Below, piece by piece: positions 17,373-25,164 of a stretch of DNA of 64,000 nucleotides. The position numbers were made by a program, and so were the translations under genes. The notes beneath the pieces are model-generated. The model was not told the DNA's origin. It saw only the letters and a list, made by a program, of their open reading frames with translations, and ran no database searches. Source of the stretch: Gammaproteobacteria bacterium. GTDB taxonomy: Bacteria; Pseudomonadota; Gammaproteobacteria; Pseudomonadales; UBA5518. The stretch covers positions 1,054,001-1,118,000 of the forward strand of contig JADIYI010000008.1 of NCBI GenBank assembly GCA_016705365.1, in the 5' to 3' direction. The first letter of the stretch is position 1, and the number at the start of each line of letters is the position of its first letter.

Positions 17373-18158
17373 GTGGAGCCACCACTGCAGAATCTTGCCA
17401 CGCGCTGGGAACCGCTCGGCTACTGCATATATTGTGGATCAGTAGATGCGCTGACTGACGAGCACATCGTCCCATTTGGTCTAGGTGGTCCTGGTGTGCT
17501 GCCGGCGTCATCGTGTCGAACCTGTGCAACGGAAACGGGAAGGTTCGAGCAGGACGTTCTGCGGGGTCCGTTCTGGGCGTTGCGGGCGCACCTCGGACTG
17601 AAGTCGCGAAGACCGAATGATGCGCCTACTGAGCAAACACTGGTAGTTGTGAGGGGCGGGCAAGAAGAAGCAGTAAGCTTGTCGCTGAACGAACACCCGC
17701 TTTGCTTAAATTTCCTGCAGTTTGCGATGCCAGGAAGGTTGTCGGGCAGGAGCGTCAAAGGAATTACTATTTTGGGGCACTTCCTTTACAACTTTGGGAG
17801 ACCGATGGCTGATGTGATGAAAGACGCTGGCGCCGACGATCTCAAGTTTTCGCAGGCGTGGAAGCCGATCTCGTTTGCAAGGATGATTGCGAAGATCGGC
17901 TGGTCCATGGCATGTGCGGAGCGGCATCATTTGAAGTTGAAACCCAATGATACGGTCGCGAGAATCATAGTAGACGAGCCGGACCAAATTGGTGATTGGG
18001 TAGGTTCCTTCACTGGCGATCTTGAGGCTGTGAGCGGTACGTTGCATGAGATTCGTATCAGGGAAGACCGTGACCGGAATTTTATGTTGGCGGAAGTACA
18101 ATTATTCTCATACACAAACACGCCGCGCTATGGGGTCATTCTTGGCAGTTTGCGGTAG
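17373..18158 (+). CDS. HNH-type zinc protein, putative endonuclease
   Basis: The 261-residue protein starts at GTG 17373 behind GAGGAG. Its N-terminus has the layout of an HNH/zinc domain: CIYC (C18, C21), DEHIVP with H31, and CRTC (C48, C51). The remaining 200 residues have no motif I recognise. Standalone HNH proteins of this size are common in defence and mobile regions. The substrate is unknown. The GC content is clearly lower than in the core genes. Confidence 0.65.
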   Translation: MEPPLQNLATRWEPLGYCIYCGSVDALTDEHIVPFGLGGPGVLPASSCRTCATETGRFEQDVLRGPFWALRAHLGLKSRRPNDAPTEQTLVVVRGGQEEAVSLSLNEHPLCLNFLQFAMPGRLSGRSVKGITILGHFLYNFGRPMADVMKDAGADDLKFSQAWKPISFARMIAKIGWSMACAERHHLKLKPNDTVARIIVDEPDQIGDWVGSFTGDLEAVSGTLHEIRIREDRDRNFMLAEVQLFSYTNTPRYGVILGSLR

Positions 18159-18243
18159 CAGCTTGTCCTTTGCGATAGATCGCTGATTGCTAAGTCGACC
18201 AGCCCGCGTATAAGGAGCCAGGCGAATAAATTGGAGCGTTGCT

Positions 18244-18603
18244 ATGAAGAGCAGAATTCTAATGACTGGAATTCTATTCGGGCTAATACATTCTGAGTCG
18301 ACACTATCCGCGATGACATACGGTGCTGGATTATCAATGTCATGCGGGGAATACGTGGCGGCGGTAAAAGCTGGAGAGTTTGAGCCATTCACCATACTCG
18401 GCAACTCATGGATTCTTGGTTACGTCTCTGGCTACAGTGCTGCTACTGAAATCACGCAAGCGTCTGCTCAACCGCTAGCCAAGCTCAAAGCTTCTGACCC
18501 GAGCGCGCTAACGCTATGGGTGCAAAACTACTGTACCCAAAATCCGCTAGCTCAATTGCATCAAGCTACGATCAAACTGATTCGTGCATTGGCTGGACTT
18601 TAA
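18244..18603 (+). CDS. small exported protein, Rap1a/Tai- or HdeA-like
   Basis: This is a 119-residue protein with an N-terminal signal-like hydrophobic segment (about residues 4-22). Two cysteines follow (MSCGEY and NYCTQNP), as well as a WILGYVSGYS segment and a C-terminal amphipathic helix. The pattern resembles Rap1a/Tai immunity proteins and HdeA-like periplasmic proteins, but the match is by eye and weak. The next gene begins 60 bases downstream on the same strand. Confidence 0.5.
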   Translation: MKSRILMTGILFGLIHSESTLSAMTYGAGLSMSCGEYVAAVKAGEFEPFTILGNSWILGYVSGYSAATEITQASAQPLAKLKASDPSALTLWVQNYCTQNPLAQLHQATIKLIRALAGL

Positions 18604-18662
18604 TAACCCGTGCGGAAAAAATTATTTACACATATGTTCGGATTTTGTTTCCCCGCCTTATC

Positions 18663-19142
18663 ATGGGAGTGAACCTGCGGATAACTGCACACGGGTTCTG
18701 GCGGCACGCTGCGGACTTTTTGCACGCGGCTGATGCCCTAAGGCCTGTCCCGAACAGCGCAGTTGGAAAGTTCCGATCCAGACCTTCTTTGGTTGCATAC
18801 TATCTGCTGGGACATTCCATTGAGCTTTCGCTAAAGGCGTTCCTGCTCGCTAAGGGCTATGAGATAAGGGTTCTCAGGGATCCAAAGCAATTCGGTCATA
18901 GCGTTGCGAATCTGCTTGCAGAAGCTAGGCGGCGTAAACTTGGCAAGGAAGTAAAGCTGAGCAAGCGTGAGTGCGCAGCTATAGTGCTGTTGTCCGAGAC
19001 ATATAAAGGGAAGAGGCTGGAGTACGTCGAGTACGGAGTCTACCGTTTACCTGAGTACTTCTTTCTTCAGGCAGTTGCCGAAAAGTTAGTGCTCGGGCTG
19101 CGAAAATGTTCTATGAATGCAACAGGTCGGCAGAAGCCTTGA
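18663..19142 (+). CDS. HEPN-like domain protein
   Basis: The 159-residue helical protein starts at ATG 18663. The segment SLVAYYLLGHSIELSLKAFL (41-60), followed by R72 and H79 in RDPKQFGH (Rx6H), is typical of HEPN-family proteins annotated in toxin and abortive-infection contexts. A longer in-frame ORF upstream overlaps the preceding gene and is less likely. No nucleotidyltransferase (MNT) partner is adjacent; the nearby small exported gene is not an obvious antitoxin. Confidence 0.55.
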   Translation: MGVNLRITAHGFWRHAADFLHAADALRPVPNSAVGKFRSRPSLVAYYLLGHSIELSLKAFLLAKGYEIRVLRDPKQFGHSVANLLAEARRRKLGKEVKLSKRECAAIVLLSETYKGKRLEYVEYGVYRLPEYFFLQAVAEKLVLGLRKCSMNATGRQKP

Positions 19143-19435
19143 GAGTATAGGGTTACAAGGACTCGGGACCTTGTGCATATGCGAAGCCTGGGACCTCGGA
19201 ATCCGCGCTTGGGTAGCCCAAGTGCGCGACCGCCCGAATCCCAGCCTATGAAAGCCTCCCTGAGGAGTGCCCCAATCGGGCCGTGACCCACCCGGAGGTG
19301 CCACCCCTGGATTGCCGATGTATCGCAGTCTTTCGATAGCACTGCTCACGCTGTTTCTATGGGATCGCAATAAAGCGTGTACGGGCCTGAGTCTATGGTG
19401 AAGGCTAATGCTGCAGCGTCATACCGGGAGCCCTA

Positions 19436-19815
19436 CGAACGCAGTTCCCTCGCGCCGCAGGTGGCACGTCGGGTGGTCCCAGTACGCTGCTGATGCCCGA
19501 GCTGCAGTCGCGGCGCAGTGGACGCCTCGGGGGGCGAGGCGTGGCCAGCAGGAGTCAGGGGCGGTCATGGGCAGGCGTCATCGGAGCGCCATGTCCCGGT
19601 CCACAGTTCACCCCTTGGGTCTACCGGGCAACTGGAAACCTGGGAAACTGGGATTCTGGCCGGTGGTCAGGTTTCCAGAATTCCAGAAGCCCAGAATTCC
19701 AACTCCGCGGTGGACGGATGCCTGTTGATGATCGGGGCGTTCGGCAGCGTGCCTGCTTTGTAGCCCATATAGGCTACGGACGAATTCGCGACCCCAACCT
19801 ACACTCTGATGCTGC
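19436..19815 (+). repeat. dispersed accessory-region repeat, copy B
   Basis: The long copy contains GAACGCAGTTCCCTCGCG, CGCTGCTGATGCCCGAGC, the palindromic GAAACCTGGGAAACTGGGAT / CCAGAATTCCAG block, GCCCATATAGGCTACGGACG and CCTACACTCTGA. It fills part of the 819 bp without a gene between the HEPN-like genes at 18663 and 19962. I see no other structure in 19143-19435. Confidence 0.75.
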
Positions 19816-19961
19816 GCTGTTGGGCATTTGGCTTCGCATTACATCTCTGTCCTGAAGCCAACCATTTGAGCCGAGGGCAACTTCATGCGCCCGCTGAGGC
19901 TCGTATACGCCGCATCGTTTCTGCTATACACGGTAGTGTCGAAAGGAATTTAGGCGTCACT

Positions 19962-20519
19962 ATGCCCAATCAGCGAGTCACCGCAGAGATGAAGCTTGTA
20001 TGGGATATGCACGAGACTTGGACTGAGGCATATATTGGTATCCGGCATCTGGTTTACGACGTGCTCCCAAAACCTGGCCGCCAAATGCCGTCAGAGTTTC
20101 ACGCCCTGTGTCAGCTTGCATTGGTAGGCTCAAATCACCTCATGGAGGTAGGGCTTTACAAGTTTCTGCAAAGCAGGCCATCGTACGCGTTGCTCCCAGA
20201 ATCGAAGAAGAAGCAGTTGCGAGCAGCAACTTACAACGACATGTTGACGATCTGGATTCAAGAGCTTGCAGACTGGAAACCCGATCTGAAGTCACCACCG
20301 CTGAAGTGCACAGAGCGACTCCGTCGGCGCCGGAATGACACGGTTCACAAGACGTCTGCGGCGGCAAACGTTCCGATGGCGCGCTCTGCGCTGTACTCGG
20401 CTGTGGCGGGGTCCCAGCAGCTTTGGCTGAAGTCGAAGGAAGCATTTCCGTATCAAAGCTTTCTCCTGAGCTACCCGCTGCAGGACGAGAGGCCATTCTC
20501 AGAGGTCACGTTTCCGTGA
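19962..20519 (+). CDS. HEPN-like protein in an integron-type cassette
   Basis: This is a 185-residue helical protein. The start at ATG 19962 was chosen because upstream sequence in frame is repeat and intergenic in character. The motif RRRNDTVHK places R124 and H129 in an Rx4H arrangement, as in HEPN ribonucleases. The stop codon abuts an attC-like site (20521), which is the normal position for an integron gene cassette. No adjacent antitoxin is evident. Confidence 0.55.
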   Translation: MPNQRVTAEMKLVWDMHETWTEAYIGIRHLVYDVLPKPGRQMPSEFHALCQLALVGSNHLMEVGLYKFLQSRPSYALLPESKKKQLRAATYNDMLTIWIQELADWKPDLKSPPLKCTERLRRRRNDTVHKTSAAANVPMARSALYSAVAGSQQLWLKSKEAFPYQSFLLSYPLQDERPFSEVTFP

Positions 20520-20520
20520 A

Positions 20521-20598
20521 GCCTAACCACTCGCTACAGCCGACATCAGTGTCGTTGCTTCGCTCATCGCCCGTCGCGGATGAGCTCAATCGTTCGGC
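20521..20598 (+). other. integron attC-like recombination site 1
   Basis: The site begins with GCCTAAC (R'' consensus RYYYAAC) and ends with GTTCGGC (R' consensus GTTRRRY, one deviation). Inside it is ACTCGCTACAGCCGAC, closely like common attC sites, and a CTCATC...GATGAG inverted repeat. It is 78 bp long, starts one base after a stop codon, and precedes the next ORF by 4 bases. Confidence 0.7.
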
Positions 20599-20602
20599 CA
20601 CA

Positions 20603-21217
20603 ATGGATATACGTATGCGCATGCTTCCGGTACTTGTTCTTGTCCTACTCGCGATTCCCGCAATTGAGGCATTTGCGGAGGATTACTGGGTCACCTCTGA
20701 CCGGCTTGAACGTCGAACCTGTCCGAGCTTCTCCTGTGGAATAGTAGGGCAGTTGTTTTATCGTGAGAAAGTGGCTGTCCTCGAAACCAATGACGAGTGG
20801 GCACGCGTCACACCATTTTATGACGCGGCGTGCGTCGACGGTAGGAGTGAATACGTTGACTCCGGCCGCAATGACTGCAGCGAGGAGAACGGGATCATTA
20901 ATGGGCAGTTTGCAGAATGGGTGCAGCGCACGACACTTAGTAAAGTGCGCCCAGCTGACCCAGCTGCAGGGGCGGCCGCGGATGCAGCGCTAATAGCTGG
21001 CTCGGATGATTACCGCCTACACAAGGCTGCCTTTCTCAAGGCGACCAGATTGCTGATAGACCGGGGAATGTGCACAACGGATGACTTCAAGAAGTTTGGT
21101 GGCTGGGTGAAATCGACAACGTATCGAGAGCAGCCCATCTACTTTGTTTACTGCGGGGGCATGACCCTCAGTAATAAGGTGCATCTGGATGTCTCATCCG
21201 GAAGAACGTTCAAGTGA
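20603..21217 (+). CDS. exported SH3-like domain protein, integron cassette gene
   Basis: The 204-residue protein has a signal peptide (about residues 7-25, LPVLVLVLLAIPAIEAFA). A bacterial SH3-like segment follows (YWVTSDRLERRTCPS ... WARVTPF) with several cysteines. The C-terminal half has no recognised domain. ATG 20603 and ATG 20615 are both possible starts. The gene is flanked by attC-like sites on both sides, so it forms a complete cassette. Confidence 0.7.
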   Translation: MDIRMRMLPVLVLVLLAIPAIEAFAEDYWVTSDRLERRTCPSFSCGIVGQLFYREKVAVLETNDEWARVTPFYDAACVDGRSEYVDSGRNDCSEENGIINGQFAEWVQRTTLSKVRPADPAAGAAADAALIAGSDDYRLHKAAFLKATRLLIDRGMCTTDDFKKFGGWVKSTTYREQPIYFVYCGGMTLSNKVHLDVSSGRTFK

Positions 21218-21228
21218 TGTGCTGTGCG

Positions 21229-21301
21229 GCACAATAAGTCGCTCCAGCCGACGTCGAACTCATCGCTGTACCTGCGCGATGGCTGAGCTCCATCGTTGGG
21301 T
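21229..21301 (+). other. integron attC-like recombination site 2
   Basis: The right end is GTTGGGT, a full match to GTTRRRY. The left end (GCACAAT) is degenerate. The inner arms GCTCCAGCC and GGCTGAGC pair with one bulged C, and CATCGC...GCGATG pairs further in. The segment AAGTCGCTCCAGCCGACGTC parallels site 1. It lies 12 bp after the stop of the cassette gene. Confidence 0.65.
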
Positions 21302-21317
21302 GTCATTAGGAGGTGCC

Positions 21318-21926
21318 ATGCAACGTCTTTTGGTGAAGCCTGCCGTGATGCTTGCCGCAATTCTCACGTCAGGTTGCGACTGGCCGCCTGAATTGCTCCG
21401 TGTCGGTGAAAAGCTTTCTGCCCAGGAGAAGCGCATCACAGAGCAGGGTGAGCAGATCAATTCAGTCCAGAGTGAAATTGAAGCGTTGCGCGCTGAAATA
21501 CAATCTTTAAAGCAATCTCAATCGCAGCTTGAGCTAAAAAATATCTTTCGAGAAATCGAAAACATCGCGTATTTGCGTCCCGGAGATGATGGCTACTCCA
21601 CTGTACGCTTTGACTTAGGGGCGCTCACAGTACAGCTTTCAGATGTTAAGCCGTACGCAAATGGCTCGAAGGCGCACTTGCGATTTGGTAATCCGTTAGC
21701 ATCATCGATCAATGGAGTAAAGTTGAAGATCGAATGGGGGCAAATGGATGACAATGGCGCTGTAAAGTCCGATACGGAAAGGGGGAAGGAAGTTTCTTTC
21801 GCGGAGACGTTCAGGTCTGGGGCGTGGACAAATGTTTCAGTGGTCCTTGACGGTACACCTCCCTCAGAGCTTGGGTTTGTAAGAGTTAGAAATGTATCGC
21901 ACTCTGGCATTTCGTTGATCAAATGA
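21318..21926 (+). CDS. lipoprotein, probable DUF3251 (YajI-like)
   Basis: A perfect AGGAGGT ribosome binding site precedes ATG 21318. The 202-residue product has a lipoprotein signal (LAAILTSGC, Cys near residue 19). A coiled-coil region follows (about 30-75, heptads of E, Q and L), then a beta-rich domain with LGALTVQLSDVKPYANGSKA. This pattern resembles the DUF3251/YajI lipoproteins. It follows attC-like site 2, but no attC is visible at its own 3' end. Confidence 0.65.
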   Translation: MQRLLVKPAVMLAAILTSGCDWPPELLRVGEKLSAQEKRITEQGEQINSVQSEIEALRAEIQSLKQSQSQLELKNIFREIENIAYLRPGDDGYSTVRFDLGALTVQLSDVKPYANGSKAHLRFGNPLASSINGVKLKIEWGQMDDNGAVKSDTERGKEVSFAETFRSGAWTNVSVVLDGTPPSELGFVRVRNVSHSGISLIK

Positions 21927-22035
21927 TGCCCGTCCGCCGAATCAACGCCCATGAAAGGCGTTCCGAATCAGCACGCCTGTCTTGATCGGCAGGTGACCAG
22001 GGGCAGTCAGCCTTTCGGTAGCACGAATTGACGGC

Positions 22036-22521
22036 GCAATGCGAACGCACTTCCCTCGCGCGGCAGGTGATGCGCCTGGCAGCCCCGTACGGCAGCAATG
22101 TCCGTGCCGGGCGCGTGGCCCAGGTGGCCCCGCCGGAGGCGAGGGGAGGCAGGCGAGCGGGAGTCGGGAGCGTGCCAGCCCGTGCGGCAGGTGTAAGCGG
22201 AGCCCCATGCCCCGGGCCGCAGTTCATTCGCTGCTCCCCACCGGAAAATTGGCGAACTGGAAAACTGCGATTCTGCCCCAGTGATCAGTTTCCCAGAATT
22301 CCAGAATTCCTATTCCCCGACTTGTCGGGTGCCGTTGATGGGTGGGCAGTCGGCAGAGTACCTGCTTCGTAACCCATATGGGCTACGGACGAACCCGGGA
22401 CCCTGACCTACACTGTGTCATTGAACTGGTGCACGGTGCGGCCAGAAGATAGGGAAGGGAATCCGCAGTTGGGGCGTAGGGAACCGAGCATATTTGAAAT
22501 TGTGATGGATTGCCGGTGGGG
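22036..22521 (+). repeat. dispersed accessory-region repeat, copy C
   Basis: The copy contains GCGAACGCACTTCCCTCGCG, GGAGGCGAGGGGAGGC, the palindromic block with CCCAGAATTCCAGAATTCC, ACCCATATGGGCTACGGACG, CCTGACCTACACTGTGTC and TTGAACTGGTGCACGGTGCG. It continues into TTTGAAATTGTGATGGATTG, which parallels copy A and the start of the Mrr-like gene. The remainder of 21927-22688 shows no gene. Confidence 0.8.
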
Positions 22522-22688
22522 CATCGAGGTTCTTTGGGGGTCGGTTCGGGCAGGCGGTCATCGGCAGGAATGCAGATGCGCGTCGGATAATTTTCCAGCG
22601 GCACGTTCGTTTGAATTGATTGCAGCACGTTTGATGACGTTGTTCGCCGGCCAGCGTACCAATTTTGCATCAAGGGGGATATGCCAAA

Positions 22689-22967
22689 ATGCGGGTTGCA
22701 CTAATCGCATTCGCGGCGGTATTAGCTGTGATACCTTTTTCGCTCTGCGCTCAAACTGCAGGCGATGAGGAAGCTCTATCGTTATTAGAAGAAGCGGTTG
22801 TATATTCAAATCAGGCTAAGGCCAGCAGCGGTTCCGAGAGATCTGAAAACATTAGGAAAGCTGCAATCGCCGCAAACCTTGCTTGCAATTTCGCTGATTC
22901 TGAAGCGCTAAAGGCGAAAGCGTGTGAGGTGGCGAAAAAATACGAAAGTATCGTCACTTTTGATTGA
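22689..22967 (+). CDS. small exported protein of unknown function
   Basis: The frame is 92 residues from ATG 22689 with AGGGGGAT upstream. A clear signal peptide (MRVALIAFAAVLAVIPFSLCAQ) precedes a short helical, alanine-rich domain with two cysteines (LACNF, KACEV). I do not recognise a family. It lies directly after repeat copy C. Confidence 0.5.
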   Translation: MRVALIAFAAVLAVIPFSLCAQTAGDEEALSLLEEAVVYSNQAKASSGSERSENIRKAAIAANLACNFADSEALKAKACEVAKKYESIVTFD

Positions 22968-23173
22968 GCGTCCACGTAACCCATGTAATGCCGCATCGGC
23001 TTTGCGTAGGTCAGTCCACCGATGCATTGGCATCTGCGGGTGTCTTCAACTCCAGCGCCTGGTAAGGGCTATGCTGAAACCCGGGGGCGTTTCAGCGGGA
23101 GTGGCCGCATATCGGCAGTGAGTCATCGCTAGTCTGGTGGGTTCTTTTTAGGGGGATCGGAGTCGGTTTCTTC

Positions 23174-23599
23174 ATGTATAGCTGTACGATGAGTGCTGAA
23201 ATTCGAGTGATATGTTTATTTGTCGCTATGTTAAGCGTTATACATGCGTACACGGCTAGCGCTGCTATACCGCCAGAGGAACTTGGGAACTGTCGTGGAA
23301 GGCGGTATACATTACCAGAGTTAGAGTATTACGATGAAAACGAACTCATAGCTACATATTGTCGGTGTCGATTTTCTGCACGGAATGCCTCTGAGCTAGT
23401 GAGTGTTCAGGAGCAAATTGTGGAGGCGACTTCGGCGGCTTTTGGACGAAATTCGAGCTCTGCAATAGATGCTGTGAATGACTTGAAGGCTGCTCGATTC
23501 GAAGCGGAGGTTTCAAGTGCAAATCGGGCGAGCGTTCTTCGCATACTTAAGAGAAACTTCCAGTCTGGCTCAGATCCAGCATGTCCCGACAGCCACTAA
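23174..23599 (+). CDS. small exported protein of unknown function
   Basis: The frame is 141 residues; ATG 23174 and ATG 23189 are both possible. A signal peptide (about residues 10-30, ICLFVAMLSVIHAYTASA) is followed by a cysteine pair (YCRCRF) and a helical C-terminus. The low GC suggests recent transfer. No family is recognised. Confidence 0.5.
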   Translation: MYSCTMSAEIRVICLFVAMLSVIHAYTASAAIPPEELGNCRGRRYTLPELEYYDENELIATYCRCRFSARNASELVSVQEQIVEATSAAFGRNSSSAIDAVNDLKAARFEAEVSSANRASVLRILKRNFQSGSDPACPDSH

Positions 23600-23775
23600 C
23601 ATACATATGATGACAAAGCTGCGTATCAAGGTTTGACAATTGGGTCGTGGCGGCGGCGACGTCCCTCCGGCTTTGAATAGCAAAACGGTTGACGTTTCAC
23701 CCGGCGAGATTCCAATAGGACGCTGACTGGCCTGAATCGATAGCGAACGTCATTTGCGCCGAGTGATATCGGAAG

Positions 23776-24075
23776 CCTGACGAACGCACTTCTCTCGCGC
23801 GGCAGGTGGCACGCCGCGCCGACCCATTACGGTGCTGATACCCGAGCCGGGAGCGTGGCGCATGGGACGCCTCCGGTGCCGAGGTGAGGCGCGCGGGGGG
23901 CGACGCGAGCGGTACTGCGGTGGCAGATCCTCGGAGGCAGCTCCCCGCGGGTGTCGCATGGCCGTTGATGTGCAGCGCTGCCGGTAGGCCTGCTCCTTTG
24001 TGGCTCATATAGGCTACGGACGAACCCGGGACCGTGACCTACACTCTGTCGTCGGACAGGCGCATGGTGCGGCTA
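23776..24075 (+). repeat. dispersed accessory-region repeat, copy D
   Basis: The copy contains GACGAACGCACTTCTCTCGC, GGCAGGTGGCACGCCG, CCGGGAGCGTGG, GCTCATATAGGCTACGGACG, AACCCGGGACC and TGACCTACACTCTGTC. The middle palindromic block is missing. It ends about 15 bp before the GTG start of the PIN-like gene, so it must supply or contain that gene's promoter. Confidence 0.75.
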
Positions 24076-24089
24076 GGGAAGCTCGATCA

Positions 24090-24689
24090 GTGAAGAAGAA
24101 CTACGTCCTTATCGATTACGAGAACGTGCAGCCTGAGGCCATGGCCGTGCTGGATCGCGAGCACTTCAGTGTCATGGTGTTCGTCGGCGCGACTCAGGCC
24201 AAGGTGACATACGAGGTCGCGTCGGCCCTCCAGCGTATGGGCGAGCGAGCCTCCTACATCAAGATATCGGGGAATGGCAGTAACGCGTTGGATTTCCACA
24301 TCGCGTTCTACATCGGCCAGATTGCGGCCAGTGAGCCGGATGCCTTCTTCCACATCGTTTCGAAGGACTCCGGATTCGATCCTTTGATCCAGCATCTGAA
24401 GAGCAAGAAGATATTCGCCATCAGGAGCAAGAGCGTTTCGGACATACTCTTGGTCAAGCTGGAGAGTGCGCACACGCCCTCGGAGCGCGTTGCAGCCGTA
24501 ATCGAGAACCTCAGGCAGAGAGGGGCTTCCAGGCCCAGATCATTGAAGACCTTGGGTAGCACCATCAACGCGCTGTTCCATAAAGCGCTGGCCGACGTCG
24601 AAGTCGAGCACATCATTGCTGAACTGGCCAAGAAGGGCGTCGTGCAGATCAATCAAACGAAGGTTGCGTATGTGCTGCCGGGTGAGTGA
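24090..24689 (+). CDS. PIN/NYN-type ribonuclease domain protein
   Basis: The 199-residue protein starts at GTG 24090. The N-terminal fold shows YVLIDYENVQ with the first acidic metal ligand, SGNGSNALDFHIAFYIGQ, and FHIVSKDSGFDPLI with the later acidic pair, as in PIN-like NYN nucleases. The C-terminal 70 residues form a small helical, winged-helix-like region. It is predicted to cleave RNA. It stands alone, with no antitoxin next to it, directly after repeat copy D. Confidence 0.75.
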   Translation: MKKNYVLIDYENVQPEAMAVLDREHFSVMVFVGATQAKVTYEVASALQRMGERASYIKISGNGSNALDFHIAFYIGQIAASEPDAFFHIVSKDSGFDPLIQHLKSKKIFAIRSKSVSDILLVKLESAHTPSERVAAVIENLRQRGASRPRSLKTLGSTINALFHKALADVEVEHIIAELAKKGVVQINQTKVAYVLPGE

Positions 24690-24736
24690 TCGGTAACGGG
24701 CCCCGAAACCGAACCTAGCGCTCGAAGCGAGGGCGA

Positions 24737-24927
24737 TACTTCTGGCGACGGTGAAAGAGGTGGCATTACCCGGACGATGCTAGCTTGGACGACGCCACTC
24801 GCTGGCTTTGGGCCTACAAGCACGAGCGGGCGAGCCTGGCCCTAGGAGGCATCACCCCGAAACAGAAACTGGTGCTCGCCGCCTAGGCTCTACTTCTGGC
24901 GACGGTGGAAAGAAGGGGGGATTACCC
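24737..24927 (+). repeat. two direct copies of an IS-end-like sequence
   Basis: TACTTCTGGCGACGGTG followed by a GGxxxxATTACCC end occurs at 24737-24771 and 24891-24927. The second copy follows the transposase stop at 24886 and looks like the right end of the IS3-type element. The first lies just inside the remnant and suggests a rearranged or nested end. Confidence 0.5.
24773..24886 (+). pseudogene. C-terminal remnant of an IS3-family transposase
   Basis: A 37-codon open stretch ends LALGGITPKQKLVLAA, the usual C-terminus of IS3-family OrfB integrases (AT-WLW-Y-HERA-LALGGITP). No upstream catalytic core remains. The rest of 24690-25164 holds IS-end repeats and no gene. Confidence 0.75.
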
Positions 24928-25164
24928 ATCGATGCCTGTAGAGTTTGAGCAGCGGTGTTTCATGAGGCAGCAAGCTGTTTTGAAGATCCGGGACGGTTCA
25001 GAGGCCGTCGGTTGGTGGCGCCGAGGAAAGAGTGACCCCACGCGCTGGGATAGGTTGACCTACTACAGGCAACGCAATCGATTGTTATCAACGGGTTTCA
25101 GGTATTGCCAAGGGGGCAAATAGAATCGGCAGCCCGAGTCAATTTCGCGACGGCGCAAACAGGC

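Noticed and set aside
18516..18662. Upstream extension of the HEPN-like gene at 18663
   Set aside because: It overlaps the end of the preceding exported protein gene and adds residues unlike the family; ATG 18663 is preferred.
7661..24075. CRISPR array interpretation of the repeats
   Set aside because: The copies are hundreds of bases long, few, and separated by kilobases of genes; there are no short regular spacers and no cas genes.
24905..25123. 72-aa ORF between the IS3 remnant and lysR
   Set aside because: It begins inside an IS-end repeat and has no protein-like pattern or ribosome binding site.
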